Shown here: one piece after another, positions 9,177 to 17,828 of the stretch
Layout: every line of letters starts with the position of its first letter
Numbering within the stretch: the stretch's first letter is position 1
Source: Streptomyces sp. PsTaAH-137
GTDB taxonomy: Bacteria; Actinomycetota; Actinomycetes; Streptomycetales; Streptomycetaceae
Direction of reading: 5' to 3'
Assembly: GCF_003259365.1 (NCBI RefSeq)
Contig: NZ_QLLY01000021.1
Location: 62,001-126,000, forward strand
DNA: 64,000 nt
Made by a program: the position numbers and the translations under genes
The notes under the pieces: generated by a model
What the model was told of the DNA's origin: nothing
The model's database searches: none
Seen by the model: only the letters and a program-made list of their open reading frames with translations

Positions 9177-10715
9177 ATGACAAGTGATGCAGGCGACGCC
9201 GCTGACGTGAAACCGCCCTCGACACCGCCCTCGACACCGCCCCCGACACAGCCCCCGGCACCGCCCGGCTCCGACGAGGAGCGGCTCGCTCAGCTCGGGT
9301 ACACGCAGGTCCTGGCCCGCCGGATGTCCGCGTTCTCGAACTACGCGGTCTCCTTCACGATCATCTCGGTGCTCTCCGGCTGCCTGACGATGTACCTGTT
9401 CGGCATGAACACCGGCGGCCCGGTGCTGATCACCTGGGGCTGGGTCGGGGTCGGGCTGATGACCCTCGTCGTCGGGCTCGCGATGGCCGAGATCTGCTCG
9501 GCGTACCCGACCTCGGCGGGGCTCTATTTCTGGGCGCACCGGCTGGCGCCGGAGAAGAGCGCCGCCGCGTGGGCCTGGTTCACCGGCTGGTTCAACGTGC
9601 TCGGGCAGGTCGCCGTGACCGCCGGCATCGACTTCGGCGCGGCGTCCTTCCTGGGCGCGTACCTCAATCTCCAGTTCGACTTCGAGGTGACGCCGGGCCG
9701 CACGATCCTGCTGTTCGCCGCGATCCTGGTCCTGCACGGCCTGCTCAACACCTTCGGCGTCCGCATCGTCGCCTTCCTGAACTCCGTCAGCGTGTGGTGG
9801 CACGTGATCGGGGTCGCGGTGATCGTGGGCGCCCTGGCCTTCGTGCCGGACCACCACCAGTCGGCGTCGTTCGTCTTCGGCGAGTTCGTGAACAACACGG
9901 GGTGGGGCAGTGGCGCGTACGTCGTGCTGATCGGCCTGCTCATGGCCCAGTACACCTTCACCGGCTACGACGCCTCCGCCCATATGACCGAGGAGACGCA
10001 CGACGCGTCGACGGCGGGCCCGAAGGGCATCGTCCAGTCGATCTGGACATCCTGGATCGCCGGATTCGTCCTGCTTCTCGGCTTCACCTTCGCGATCCAG
10101 TCGTACAACGGCTCCCTCGACTCGGCGACGGGCGCGCCCCCGGCCCAGATCCTGCTCGACGCGCTCGGCGCGACCGCGGGCAAGCTGCTGCTGCTCGTCG
10201 TCATCGGGGCGCAGCTGTTCTGCGGGATGGCGTCCGTCACCGCCAACTCCCGCATGATCTACGCCTTCTCGCGCGACGGCGCCCTCCCGTTCTCCCGCGT
10301 CTGGCACACGGTCAGCCCGCGCACCCGGACCCCGGTCGCGGCGGTCTGGCTGGCGGCGGCGGGCGCGCTCGTCCTCGGCCTGCCGTACCTGATCAACGTC
10401 ACCGCGTACACGGCCGTGACCTCGATCGCCGTCATCGGCCTCTACATCGCGTACGTCATCCCGACGCTGCTGCGGCTGCGCAAGGGCGAGGCGTTCGAAC
10501 GCGGCCCGTGGCACCTGGGCCGCTGGTCCGGTGCGGTCGGTGTGGTGGCGGTGACCTGGGTGGCCGTGATCACCGTCCTCTTCATGCTCCCGCAGGTCTC
10601 CCCGGTGACCTGGGAGACCTTCAACTACGCACCGGTCGCGGTGCTCGTCGTGCTCGGTTTCGCGGGCGTGTGGTGGCTGGCCTCGGCCCGCCACTGGTTC
10701 CTCCGCCGCTCCTGA
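9177..10715 (+). CDS. APC-superfamily amino acid permease
   Basis: This 512-residue membrane transporter has about 12 hydrophobic segments after a Pro-rich cytoplasmic N-terminus. Family signatures include the early segment around SAYPTSAGLYFW and a conserved TGYDASAHMTEET block in the middle, which places it with the GABA/choline/amino-acid branch (ACT-like) of the APC superfamily. It should import an amino acid or amine by cation symport or exchange; substrate cannot be read from sequence. It is followed by a hairpin and then tRNA-Lys. No linked metabolic genes point to the substrate. Confidence 0.88.
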   Translation: MTSDAGDAADVKPPSTPPSTPPPTQPPAPPGSDEERLAQLGYTQVLARRMSAFSNYAVSFTIISVLSGCLTMYLFGMNTGGPVLITWGWVGVGLMTLVVGLAMAEICSAYPTSAGLYFWAHRLAPEKSAAAWAWFTGWFNVLGQVAVTAGIDFGAASFLGAYLNLQFDFEVTPGRTILLFAAILVLHGLLNTFGVRIVAFLNSVSVWWHVIGVAVIVGALAFVPDHHQSASFVFGEFVNNTGWGSGAYVVLIGLLMAQYTFTGYDASAHMTEETHDASTAGPKGIVQSIWTSWIAGFVLLLGFTFAIQSYNGSLDSATGAPPAQILLDALGATAGKLLLLVVIGAQLFCGMASVTANSRMIYAFSRDGALPFSRVWHTVSPRTRTPVAAVWLAAAGALVLGLPYLINVTAYTAVTSIAVIGLYIAYVIPTLLRLRKGEAFERGPWHLGRWSGAVGVVAVTWVAVITVLFMLPQVSPVTWETFNYAPVAVLVVLGFAGVWWLASARHWFLRRS

Positions 10716-10721
10716 CCCGCC

Positions 10722-10752
10722 CCGGAACACCGATACCCGATCGGTGTTCCGG
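10722..10752 (+). terminator. Terminator after the permease
   Basis: A 13-bp inverted repeat (10722-10734 with 10740-10752) with a five-base loop begins seven bases after the permease stop. Confidence 0.75.
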
Positions 10753-10799
10753 GCCCGGCGGGCTATGCTCGGGGGTGCGTCGGCCCGCGGCCGGCGCGT

Positions 10800-10872
10800 G
10801 GACCCTTAGCTCAATTGGCAGAGCAGTGGACTTTTAATCCATTGGTTGTGGGTTCGAGTCCCACAGGGTCTA
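10800..10872 (+). tRNA. tRNA-Lys (TTT anticodon)
   Basis: Cloverleaf with acceptor GGACCCT/AGGGTCT (first pair is a G-T wobble), D-arm AGCTCAATTGGCAGAGC, anticodon loop CTTTTAA giving TTT, and T-arm GTGGGTTCGAGTCCCAC. Discriminator A; no encoded CCA. There is no integrase nearby, so nothing suggests it is used as an attachment site. Confidence 0.95.
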
Positions 10873-10877
10873 CGGCT

Positions 10878-10912
10878 CGGCCCCTGGTCAGGAGGTATCC
10901 GACCAGGGGCCG
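10878..10912 (+). terminator. Terminator of tRNA-Lys
   Basis: A 12-bp inverted repeat (10878-10889 with 10901-10912) lies six bases after the tRNA 3' end. Confidence 0.75.
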
Positions 10913-10982
10913 CCGTCGTTCCCGGGACCCTCACGCACCCCGGCGCAGATACGCCGTCGGCTGCCGGGACGAGCGGGTTCGC

Positions 10983-11234
10983 CTACGCGCTCCGGACCAT
11001 CTCGGCGTCCGGGCGGCGACCGCCCCCGGCCTCTTCGGCACTCGGGCCGGCCAAGCGCAGGGACATGCGCTGGGCCACCGCCAGCCCCCGCATGCCCACT
11101 GCCGTGGCCCGCACCTCCTTCGCCAGCTCGCGCTGCCTGATGGCCCGCTCACGCATCAGCCGTGCCGACTCCTGCATCTCACGGGCCCGCCGCTTCAGCC
11201 ACAGGATCTCCTCGCCGAGGGACATGGAATCCAT
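10983..11234 (-). CDS. Small Arg/Glu-rich helical protein (83 aa), function unknown
   Basis: A short cytoplasmic protein. Residues 1-60 are dense in Arg, Glu, Ala, Leu and Met in a heptad-like pattern, suggesting one long amphipathic helix or coiled coil. The C-terminus is Gly/Ala-rich. GGAGGAGAG lies seven bases before the ATG on the minus strand, which strongly supports translation. It is convergent with tRNA-Lys and divergent from the AraC-type regulator. No family was recognised. Confidence 0.7.
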   Translation of the reverse strand: MDSMSLGEEILWLKRRAREMQESARLMRERAIRQRELAKEVRATAVGMRGLAVAQRMSLRLAGPSAEEAGGGRRPDAEMVRSA

Positions 11235-11579
11235 GCACTCTCTCCTCCCGCGGTCCGTTCGGCCGTGACCGCCGAACGACGACAGGGTGTGCTCCGGGGG
11301 GACCGATTCAGGAACCCCTGGCCGAGATTGTCCGTGTCGGTCACAGGTTCGGCAGCACGGTGGGCGAAGGGGTGATCGCGCAGCTCAGCGCCGACATCAT
11401 CCGCGCAGCGAAGTCCGGGGCCCGGTTTCGATCGCACCGAGACCGGGACGGCCGTCCGGTCCGCTGAGTACCGTTGGCCGGTGGAAGCGAAACCCGTCGG
11501 CCGGGACGCGAGCAAGTCCCCACAGGAAGCGGAACAGCGCCGCGACCGGGCGACCTGAGTCACGGGCACGAGGACGGAC
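11235..11579. other. Non-coding gap between the small helical protein and the AraC regulator
   Basis: A 345-base stretch with open frames on both strands but no ribosome site or family resemblance. It should contain the divergent promoters of its two neighbours. No convincing operator or hairpin was found. Confidence 0.4.
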
Positions 11580-12539
11580 ATGGAGACACTCCGGTTCGAC
11601 AGCGAGGACCTCGCCCTCACCGAGGACTTCCTCAGCAGGGCGTACACGAAGATGCACATCGGCGGCGCCGCCGAGCACACCAGGGCGCAGGTCTCACGGG
11701 ACAGCACAGGGGCCATGAGCATCGACCGGCTCGCCTTCGACTACGACATGAGCCACGACGCCGGACGGCCGATCGGCCAGATCTGCCTGGGCAACGTGCA
11801 CTCCGGCAGCATCGTCCGGCAGCACGCCGGGGGAACCGAGGGCCTCTTCGGCCCCGGGGACGTGTTCCTGTACGCCCCGCACGACCGGGGCTACAAGGGC
11901 GTCATCCAGAGCGCCGGCTACGACCTCATCCTGCTCGACCCCGCCCTGCTCGACCAGGTGGCCGCCCCGCGGCCCGGCCGCTGGCCCGTCCGGCTCACCG
12001 GTGACCGGCCCGTCTCCCCGGCCGCAGCCCGGCATCTGCGCCGGACCATCGCCCACCTGCGCGACCACGTGCTGGCCGAACCGGCCGTGCGGGACGCGCC
12101 GTTGATAGCCTCCACCGCCTCCCAGCTCCTGGCCGCGAGCGTGCTGAACGCCTTTCCCAGCAACGCGCTCCTGGATCCCACCGGCGCGGACCGCCGCGAC
12201 GCCCACCCGGAGACCCTGCGCCGCGCCCTCGCCTACATCGACGACCACGCGGACCGTGACATCAGCATCACGGACATCGCGGCCGTCGCCCGGGTCTCCC
12301 CCCGCGCGTTGCAGTACGCCTTCCGGCTCCACCTGGACACCACGCCGCTCGGCCATCTGCGCCGGGTCCGGCTCGCCCACGCCCACCAGGATCTGCTGGC
12401 CGCCGACATCGGGAGCGGCGCCACCGTCACCCGGATCGCGGCCCGTTGGGGCTTCCTGCACCCCGGCCGCTTCGCCGCCGCCTACCGCCGCGCCTACGGC
12501 CGCCCCCCGATGCAGACGCTCTACCAGACCCCGCCCTGA
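11580..12539 (+). CDS. AraC-family transcriptional regulator
   Basis: A 319-residue DNA-binding protein. The N-terminal 190 residues have the character of the AraC ligand/cupin-like sensor (strands around GDVFLYAPHDRGY). The C-terminal 100 residues carry the double helix-turn-helix: first helix region ISITDIAAVARVSPRALQ, second around TRIAARWGFLHPGRFA, ending in YGRPP. This matches the AraC-type regulators often called AraC-like ligand-binding domain proteins of actinobacteria. The target is unknown; neighbouring genes are a convergent two-component system. It ends only 22 bases from the convergent sensor kinase gene. Confidence 0.9.
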   Translation: METLRFDSEDLALTEDFLSRAYTKMHIGGAAEHTRAQVSRDSTGAMSIDRLAFDYDMSHDAGRPIGQICLGNVHSGSIVRQHAGGTEGLFGPGDVFLYAPHDRGYKGVIQSAGYDLILLDPALLDQVAAPRPGRWPVRLTGDRPVSPAAARHLRRTIAHLRDHVLAEPAVRDAPLIASTASQLLAASVLNAFPSNALLDPTGADRRDAHPETLRRALAYIDDHADRDISITDIAAVARVSPRALQYAFRLHLDTTPLGHLRRVRLAHAHQDLLAADIGSGATVTRIAARWGFLHPGRFAAAYRRAYGRPPMQTLYQTPP

Positions 12540-12561
12540 CCGGCACCCACCCGGCCCGATC

Positions 12562-13653
12562 TCAGTCCGCGACCCCCGTCGGCAGTTCGAGGCGCAACGC
12601 GAACCCCCCGTCCGGCGTCGGCCCCGACGTCACGCTGCCGCCCAGGAGTTCGGCCCGCTGACCCAGCCCGACGAGGCCGTGGTGGGCGCCGGGCAGACGC
12701 AGGGCCGGGCGGGTGGGCGTGGTGTTCGTGACGGTGACGCGGAGCCGGGGCCCGTGGCGCTGGATGCGGACGGTGGCGGTGGCGCCGGGCGCGTGTTTGC
12801 GTACGTTGGTGAGGGCTTCCTGGACCGTGCGGTAGACGGCGCGCTGGAGTCTCGGGGGGAGTTCGCCGGGCAGGTTGGTGACCAGCTCCGTCTCGATACC
12901 GCTGGCCCCGATCAGCTGGTGGAGGTCGGCGAGGGAGGGCTGCGGGGTGAGTTCGGTGGGGCGGCTGCCGGAGGCGCGGAGCACGCCGATCATGTGCCGC
13001 AGCTCGTCCAGGGTCTGCACGCTGAGCCGCCGGATCGTGGCACCGGCGGCCCGGGCGTCGGCGTCCCGGCTGCCCACCTGGAGCGCCCCGGCCTGCACCG
13101 CGATCAGGCTGACCTGGTGCGAGACGACGTCGTGCATCTCCCGGGCGAGCTGCGCGCGCTCCTTCGCCAGCACCGCCTGGGAGGTGAGCAGTTGCTGGTG
13201 CTCGCGGGCCTCGGTGATCTCGGCGAGGCGCAGCGACAGCTCGCGGTGGGCCTGCACGAGCTGGCCGAGGAAGACCGGGGCGGCGGCCGTGGCGAGGGTG
13301 TACGTGATGTTGACCAGGGCGTGGGTTCTGCCCAGTTCACCGGTCTCCAGGCTCGACCACGGCCAGGGCATGAAGTCGCAGACCGTGAACGCGAGGGCGC
13401 AGCACACCAGCAGGCTGCGGTGCCGGGCGAGCGAGGAGAGCGTGTAGAGCGCGGCCAGGGTGGCGAAGACCGCGTCGGTGAGCAGGGCGGTGGGCAGGGT
13501 CAGCACGAAGGCGACCAGCGGCCGGTGCCGGCGCAGGGTGAGCGCGGCCACCGCGAGCAGCGCGGCGGCGACGCGGCCCCGGTCCTCGCTGTCGACGTTG
13601 ACCCAGACGTCGGCCAGGGCGACGACCACGAGCGCGGCGTCGGAGGGTTTCAC
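12562..13653 (-). CDS. NarL-type two-component sensor histidine kinase
   Basis: A 363-residue membrane kinase. About four or five hydrophobic segments fill residues 5-130. A HisKA_3 dimerisation domain follows with the phospho-acceptor His174 in REMHDVVSHQVSL, then an HATPase_c domain with an N-box near QEALTNVRKHA (about 285-295) and a late glycine box GLVGLGQRAELLGG. It should phosphorylate the partner response regulator encoded immediately upstream. Its GTG start shares four bases (GTGA) with the regulator's stop codon, showing translational coupling. The stimulus is unknown; the sensor has no large extracellular loop, so it may sense membrane state. Confidence 0.92.
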   Translation of the reverse strand: MKPSDAALVVVALADVWVNVDSEDRGRVAAALLAVAALTLRRHRPLVAFVLTLPTALLTDAVFATLAALYTLSSLARHRSLLVCCALAFTVCDFMPWPWSSLETGELGRTHALVNITYTLATAAAPVFLGQLVQAHRELSLRLAEITEAREHQQLLTSQAVLAKERAQLAREMHDVVSHQVSLIAVQAGALQVGSRDADARAAGATIRRLSVQTLDELRHMIGVLRASGSRPTELTPQPSLADLHQLIGASGIETELVTNLPGELPPRLQRAVYRTVQEALTNVRKHAPGATATVRIQRHGPRLRVTVTNTTPTRPALRLPGAHHGLVGLGQRAELLGGSVTSGPTPDGGFALRLELPTGVAD

Positions 13654-14318
13654 CGCTCGCCCCGGCCCCGGTCGCGCCAGAGCACCCCGGCCCGCTCGGC
13701 GAGCAGCGCCGCCTGCACCCGGCTGCCGACCTCCAGCTTCTCAAGGAGGGCGCTGACGTGCCCTTTGACCGTGCCGACGCTCAGGTGCAGCCGGGTGCCG
13801 ATGTCGGCGTTCGCGAGCCCCTCGGCCATCAGGACCAGGACCTCGCGCTCGCGCCCGGTCAGCCGCCCGACGAGCAGGGAGGCGGCCGGCTCGCGTCCGC
13901 CCTGGTCCAGGAAGCCGTTGACCACGGTGCGCGTCACCCGCGAGGACAGCACGGTGCCGCCGTCGGCCAGCGTGCGGATGAGATACGGGAGTTGTTCCGG
14001 ATCCGTGTCCTTGAGGAGGAACCCGGCGGCGCCCGAGCGCAGCGCGGCATCGACGTACTCGTCCGCGTCGAACGTGGTCAGCATGGCCACGACGGGGGGA
14101 CTGTCGAGGCGGAGCAGTTCGTCGAGGACGGTCAGCCCGTCCACGTCGGGCATCCGGATGTCCAGGAGCACGACGTCCGGCTCCCACTCTCTCGCCGCGG
14201 GCAGGGCCTGACCGCCGGACACGGCCGCCACCACCTCGACGCCCTCGGTCGCGTCGAGGATGTGCGTGAAGCCCGTACGGACCAGTGCCTCGTCGTCGAC
14301 CAACAGAACCCGGATCAT
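13650..14318 (-). CDS. NarL/LuxR-family response regulator
   Basis: A 222-residue regulator partnered with the downstream kinase. The receiver domain has the acidic pair D8-D9, the phospho-acceptor Asp53 in LLDIRMPD, Thr/Thr at 81-82 and Lys103. The C-terminal LuxR-type helix-turn-helix covers about 155-215 (LTGREREVL through GTVKGHVSALL). I place the start at the inner ATG because AGTGGAG precedes it at proper spacing and family members begin MIRVLLVDDE; an ATG six codons upstream exists. It forms an operon with the kinase by a 4-base overlap. It may be autoregulated. Confidence 0.92.
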   Translation of the reverse strand: MIRVLLVDDEALVRTGFTHILDATEGVEVVAAVSGGQALPAAREWEPDVVLLDIRMPDVDGLTVLDELLRLDSPPVVAMLTTFDADEYVDAALRSGAAGFLLKDTDPEQLPYLIRTLADGGTVLSSRVTRTVVNGFLDQGGREPAASLLVGRLTGREREVLVLMAEGLANADIGTRLHLSVGTVKGHVSALLEKLEVGSRVQAALLAERAGVLWRDRGRGER

Positions 14319-14494
14319 GCGCGCTCCACTCGCCATGGGCCGTCACCCGATGCGTACCACGCGCGCGGGCGGCCGTCTGCGGGGTCCGTGGGTACGCGGG
14401 CCGGTGGACGGCCACGATCCGGCCGGTCGGCGGGGTCGGCTCCGGCCGGTCGGCGGGTGGGACGCGACGGGTCGGCGAGCGAACCCTGGGAGCC

Positions 14495-15787
14495 ATGACA
14501 GACGAAGGCTCTCCGGTCCCGCCGCATGCGGCGCTGCGCGAGGCGGCGGCGGTCCCCTCTCCTCTCTCCTCCGCCGCCGCCTCTCCCCGGTTCCCGACCC
14601 GGACCCCGGCAGGTCGCCTGATCGGCGTCGATCTGGCCCGTGGCCTCGCGGTGTTCGGCATGTACGCCGTCCACGTCGGACCCGACCCCTCGGTGGGCGG
14701 GCCCCTGGGCTTCCTGATGGAGGCGGCGCGCGGCCGCGCGGCCACGCTGTTCGGCGTACTCGCCGGGTTCTCGCTGATCATCATCATGGGCAGGCGCCGC
14801 CCGCGCAGGGGCCGGGCCGGCCGGCGGGCGGCGGCGCGGATCGTGATCCGCTCCGTGCTGCTCATCGCCCTCGGCTACGCCCTGACGGCACTGGACACCA
14901 CCATCGAGGTGATCCTCAGTTTCTACGGACTGCTCTTCCTGCTGCTCCTGCCGCTGTACCGGTTGCGGGCGAGGACACTCGGGCTGCTCGCGGCCGCCGG
15001 AGCACTGCTCATGCCGCAGATCCTCTACGCGATCCGGGTGGCCCTCGACGAGGGATCGTGGGGAGACGCGCTCATCTCCTGGGACCCGCTGGCCCGGATC
15101 ACGGACACGGACGGCTTCGTGGAGCTGCTGTTCACCGGCGAGTACCCGGTCCTCACCTGGGCGCCGTTCCTGCTCGCGGGCATGGCGGTGGCCCGCCTCG
15201 ATCTGTCCCGCCCGCGGATCCGCTCCCGGCTCGCCCTGACCGGCGCGGGCCTCGCCGTCCTCGGCTACGGGGGTTCCTGGCTCGCCCTGCGCCTCGTCCC
15301 CGGCGCCTCGGGCCTCATCGCCTCGGCCACGGACGGCGGTTCGGCCTCCTCGGCCTGGTGGTCCGACGCGGTCGGCGATCCCTACGGCGCGGCGAGCACC
15401 CCGCTCAGCTGGCTCCTCGTGGCCGCGCCGCACAGCCAGACCACGTTCTGGATCGTCGGCAACACCGGTGTCGCGCTCGTGGTCCTGGCCGGCTGTCTCT
15501 TCGTCGTCGACCGGATGCCGCGCCTCACCCGGGCCGCCGCGCCCGTCGCCGCGGTCGGCACGATGGCGCTGACCGTCTATGCCCTGCACATCGTCGCGCT
15601 CTGGCTGCTGACCGACGTCTGGTACGTGCCCGCGGCCGACAGCGACTCGATGGCGGCGCTGCCGATGCTGCTGGCGTTCATCGCGGGCGCGATGCTGCTC
15701 GCCGTGCTGTGGACCGCCCGCTTCCGCCGCGGCCCCCTGGAACTCCTGCTGCACACCGCGTCGCTCCCCGCGCGCCGCCTGCGATAG
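14495..15787 (+). CDS. DUF418/acyltransferase-3-like polytopic membrane protein
   Basis: A 430-residue protein with about ten hydrophobic segments. The early pattern GVDLARGLAVFGMYAVH is the hallmark of DUF418 and heparan-alpha-glucosaminide N-acetyltransferase-like membrane proteins, which are thought to transfer acyl groups to extracellular sugars or related acceptors. The C-terminal half includes a conserved region around FWIVGNTGVALV and MALTVYALHI. An ATG with GGGAG two bases upstream is chosen; a longer upstream frame is non-coding in character. Divergent from the two-component system and convergent with a chaplin gene. Substrate unknown. Confidence 0.82.
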   Translation: MTDEGSPVPPHAALREAAAVPSPLSSAAASPRFPTRTPAGRLIGVDLARGLAVFGMYAVHVGPDPSVGGPLGFLMEAARGRAATLFGVLAGFSLIIIMGRRRPRRGRAGRRAAARIVIRSVLLIALGYALTALDTTIEVILSFYGLLFLLLLPLYRLRARTLGLLAAAGALLMPQILYAIRVALDEGSWGDALISWDPLARITDTDGFVELLFTGEYPVLTWAPFLLAGMAVARLDLSRPRIRSRLALTGAGLAVLGYGGSWLALRLVPGASGLIASATDGGSASSAWWSDAVGDPYGAASTPLSWLLVAAPHSQTTFWIVGNTGVALVVLAGCLFVVDRMPRLTRAAAPVAAVGTMALTVYALHIVALWLLTDVWYVPAADSDSMAALPMLLAFIAGAMLLAVLWTARFRRGPLELLLHTASLPARRLR

Positions 15788-15807
15788 GCGTGCCGTGTGC
15801 GAAAGGC

Positions 15808-15833
15808 GTGCCCGGGCCGAAGGGCCCGGGCAC
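15808..15833. terminator. Hairpin between the DUF418-like gene and chaplin 1
   Basis: An 11-bp inverted repeat (15808-15818 with 15823-15833, loop GAAG) between convergent genes can stop both transcripts. Confidence 0.75.
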
Positions 15834-15848
15834 ACCCGTGGGTGGTGC

Positions 15849-16100
15849 TTAGCCGTTCACGCAGGCGTTGCCGAACGCCGGGTTCAGCAGGCCGATCACG
15901 TTGGCCGAGTTGCCGCAGACGTTGACCGGAACGTCGATCGGGACCTGGACGACGTTCCCGGACAGCACGCCGGGGCTGTTCGCGGCGAACCCGGCGGCGG
16001 TGGCCCCGTCGGGACCGTCCTGCGCGGAGGCGACGGCAGCGGAACCCAGAACCGCGGTCCCGGCCAGGACCGTGGCGGCTGCGAATGCGCGAAGACGCAT
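15849..16100 (-). CDS. Short chaplin 1
   Basis: An 83-residue exported protein: a signal peptide of about 27 residues (MRLRAFAAATVLAGTA... ending ASA), then one chaplin domain (from about residue 40) with the typical NSPGVLSGNVVQ, VPIDVPVNVCGN and LLNPAFGN blocks and two cysteines that should form an intramolecular disulfide. Chaplins assemble into amyloid-like fibres at the air-water interface and make aerial hyphae hydrophobic. It differs from the others in lacking the central HVPVN pattern (DVPVN instead). Read away from the small upstream ORF. Confidence 0.93.
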   Translation of the reverse strand: MRLRAFAAATVLAGTAVLGSAAVASAQDGPDGATAAGFAANSPGVLSGNVVQVPIDVPVNVCGNSANVIGLLNPAFGNACVNG

Positions 16101-16203
16101 CGTTTCTCCCTAAAAGGTGAGGGGAATATGACGCGTCAATCACACCGCCGCGGGGCCCGCGGAACGGCGAATTGGGCCGACGGCGGGCGTGTCCCGCCGA
16201 CGG

Positions 16204-16359
16204 TCAGTGCCCCCGGTGCGGTGCCTGATCCACCCGCACCCAGCCGCGCGAGGGCCGGGCGGGCCGGGCCTGCGGAGGCACGGGCACCGTCCTTCCGTGG
16301 GCCTGCCACAGCCGCACCACGGTTTCGTAGATCGGAGTGTCCGACGGAGGATTCGACAT
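16204..16359 (-). CDS. Possible small protein (51 aa), function unknown
   Basis: A short minus-strand frame beginning MSNPPSDTPIYETVVRLW, with a Trp-Arg/Pro-rich end. Its start pattern (a Pro/Ser lead, then I-Y-x-x-[VL]-V-x-x-W) is reminiscent of small streptomycete proteins of unknown function. No good ribosome site precedes this ATG; in-frame ATGs at 16389 and 16383 are alternatives. It sits alone between chaplin 1 and the monooxygenase, all on the same strand. Treat as tentative. Confidence 0.4.
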   Translation of the reverse strand: MSNPPSDTPIYETVVRLWQAHGRTVPVPPQARPARPSRGWVRVDQAPHRGH

Positions 16360-16476
16360 GCTTGTCGGATCGTTTCTCTGCATCTCCATGGCCTGCTCAA
16401 CGAAGTGCGGCGGCCGGAAGAACGGACCGTTACCCCGGTGCAATGAAAATGACCGGAATCGGCACCGGTCCGTGCG

Positions 16477-17673
16477 TCAGTCCTTCTGGAGGAAGCGGGC
16501 GAGGCGCGGGCCGATCTTCCGCTTCAGCGACCGCAGCGGCCCCGCGCCGCTGACCGCCCGGTCCAGCCGGTAGTAGAGCCGGGGCGGCACGTACGGCAGC
16601 AGCGGCGAGTGGCGCTGCCCGAGCAGGGCGAACATCTCGTCCGGCGGCAGCCCGACATAGCGCGGCAGGTTCTCGTACCAGGCGGCGCTGTGCCGGGCCG
16701 CGCTCTGCAACGGCAGCAGCGCGTGCCGCCGGGTCCGCTCGTAGGCGCCGAGGGCGGCGGCGAGCGGGGCGTCGCCGCGCAGGGCGTCCGCCAGCGCCAT
16801 CGCGTCCTGCATCGCCAGGGTGGTGCCCGCGCCGATGGAGTAGTGCGTGGTGTGGGCGGCGTCGCCCAGCAGGACCAGATTGCCGCGCGACCAGGTCCGG
16901 TTGGTGACCGTGCCGAACCGCTGCCACTGCGCGGGCCCGTCCACATCGGTCCGGCCGATCAGGGGGTGCCCGCGCAGCGGCTCGGCGAAGAGGTCCCCGA
17001 GCAGCTTCAGGGCGACGTCCCGCTCCAGCGCGTCGAGGCCGAGGCCGCTCCAGGTGGCGGGCGAGCACTCGACGATGAAGGTGCTGTGCTCGCCGTCGAA
17101 GCCGTAGGCGTAGGCCCAGATCCAGCCGTGGTCGCTCTCCACGAAGGCGAAGGTGAAGGACCGGAACACCTGGGTCGTGCCGAGCCAGACGAACCGGTTG
17201 TGCCCCGGCACGGTCCGGGTGCCGAAGTGCTCCGCGTGCGCGTCGCGCAGCGCGCTGCGGGCGCCGTCCCCGGCCACGACCAGATCGCCGTCGAGGTCCG
17301 GGTCGCCGGGCGCGACCGTCCGGTCGTAGGTCACCTCGACGCCCAGCGCGGACGCCCGGTCGCCCAGGATCTCCAGGAGCCGGCGGCGGCCGATCGCGAA
17401 GCCGGTGTCGCCGTGGTGGACCGTGGTCCGCCCGCCGATGTGCGCCACGCCGTCGGTCCACCGCACCGAGTGCCGCTCGATGGCGCGCGCGGACTCCGCG
17501 TCGTGCGCCGTGAGGGTGCCGAGCATGTCCGGCCAGTAGGTGACACCCCAGCCGTACGTGGCCCCTTCGGGGTTCCGTTCGTGGACGGCGACGTGCCGCC
17601 GCCGGTCCTGGAGTTTCAAAAGGATGGACAGGTACAGCGACGCGGGCCCTCCGCCGGCGCAGACCACCTTCAT
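16477..17673 (-). CDS. FAD-dependent monooxygenase (SdgC-like)
   Basis: A 398-residue flavoprotein. It starts with a Rossmann FAD motif MKVVCAGGGPASLYLSI, has a YGWGVTYW block and a GRRRLLEIL segment, and later the second FAD motif GDAAHTTHYSIGAGT (about 285-300). This set matches the flavin hydroxylase domain found in salicylyl-CoA 5-hydroxylase and anthraniloyl-CoA monooxygenase, so it may hydroxylate an aromatic or CoA-linked substrate with NAD(P)H and oxygen. GGAGGA precedes the ATG; an in-frame N-terminal extension of 51 Arg-rich residues is rejected. No aromatic catabolism genes are adjacent, so the substrate is unknown. Confidence 0.85.
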   Translation of the reverse strand: MKVVCAGGGPASLYLSILLKLQDRRRHVAVHERNPEGATYGWGVTYWPDMLGTLTAHDAESARAIERHSVRWTDGVAHIGGRTTVHHGDTGFAIGRRRLLEILGDRASALGVEVTYDRTVAPGDPDLDGDLVVAGDGARSALRDAHAEHFGTRTVPGHNRFVWLGTTQVFRSFTFAFVESDHGWIWAYAYGFDGEHSTFIVECSPATWSGLGLDALERDVALKLLGDLFAEPLRGHPLIGRTDVDGPAQWQRFGTVTNRTWSRGNLVLLGDAAHTTHYSIGAGTTLAMQDAMALADALRGDAPLAAALGAYERTRRHALLPLQSAARHSAAWYENLPRYVGLPPDEMFALLGQRHSPLLPYVPPRLYYRLDRAVSGAGPLRSLKRKIGPRLARFLQKD

Positions 17674-17828
17674 GCGTCCTCCTCCGCGAGTGATGAGCGG
17701 GACACCCGGGAAACGACGGCGCGCGCCTCTGGTTCCTGATCGGGGCGCGCCCCGTTCGGTCCTCCCCGCCTGCGCGCGGGTCCGGCGGCGAGCACTGTGG
17801 GAGGGGGCGACGAAAGGCGTACGCAAGG

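Noticed and set aside
10800..10872. tRNA-Lys as an integration site
   Set aside because: No integrase, excisionase or duplicated tRNA end was found in the surrounding sequence.
11162..11467. Plus-strand frame between the small helical protein and the AraC gene
   Set aside because: It covers antisense sequence of the supported 83-residue gene; no recognisable domain.
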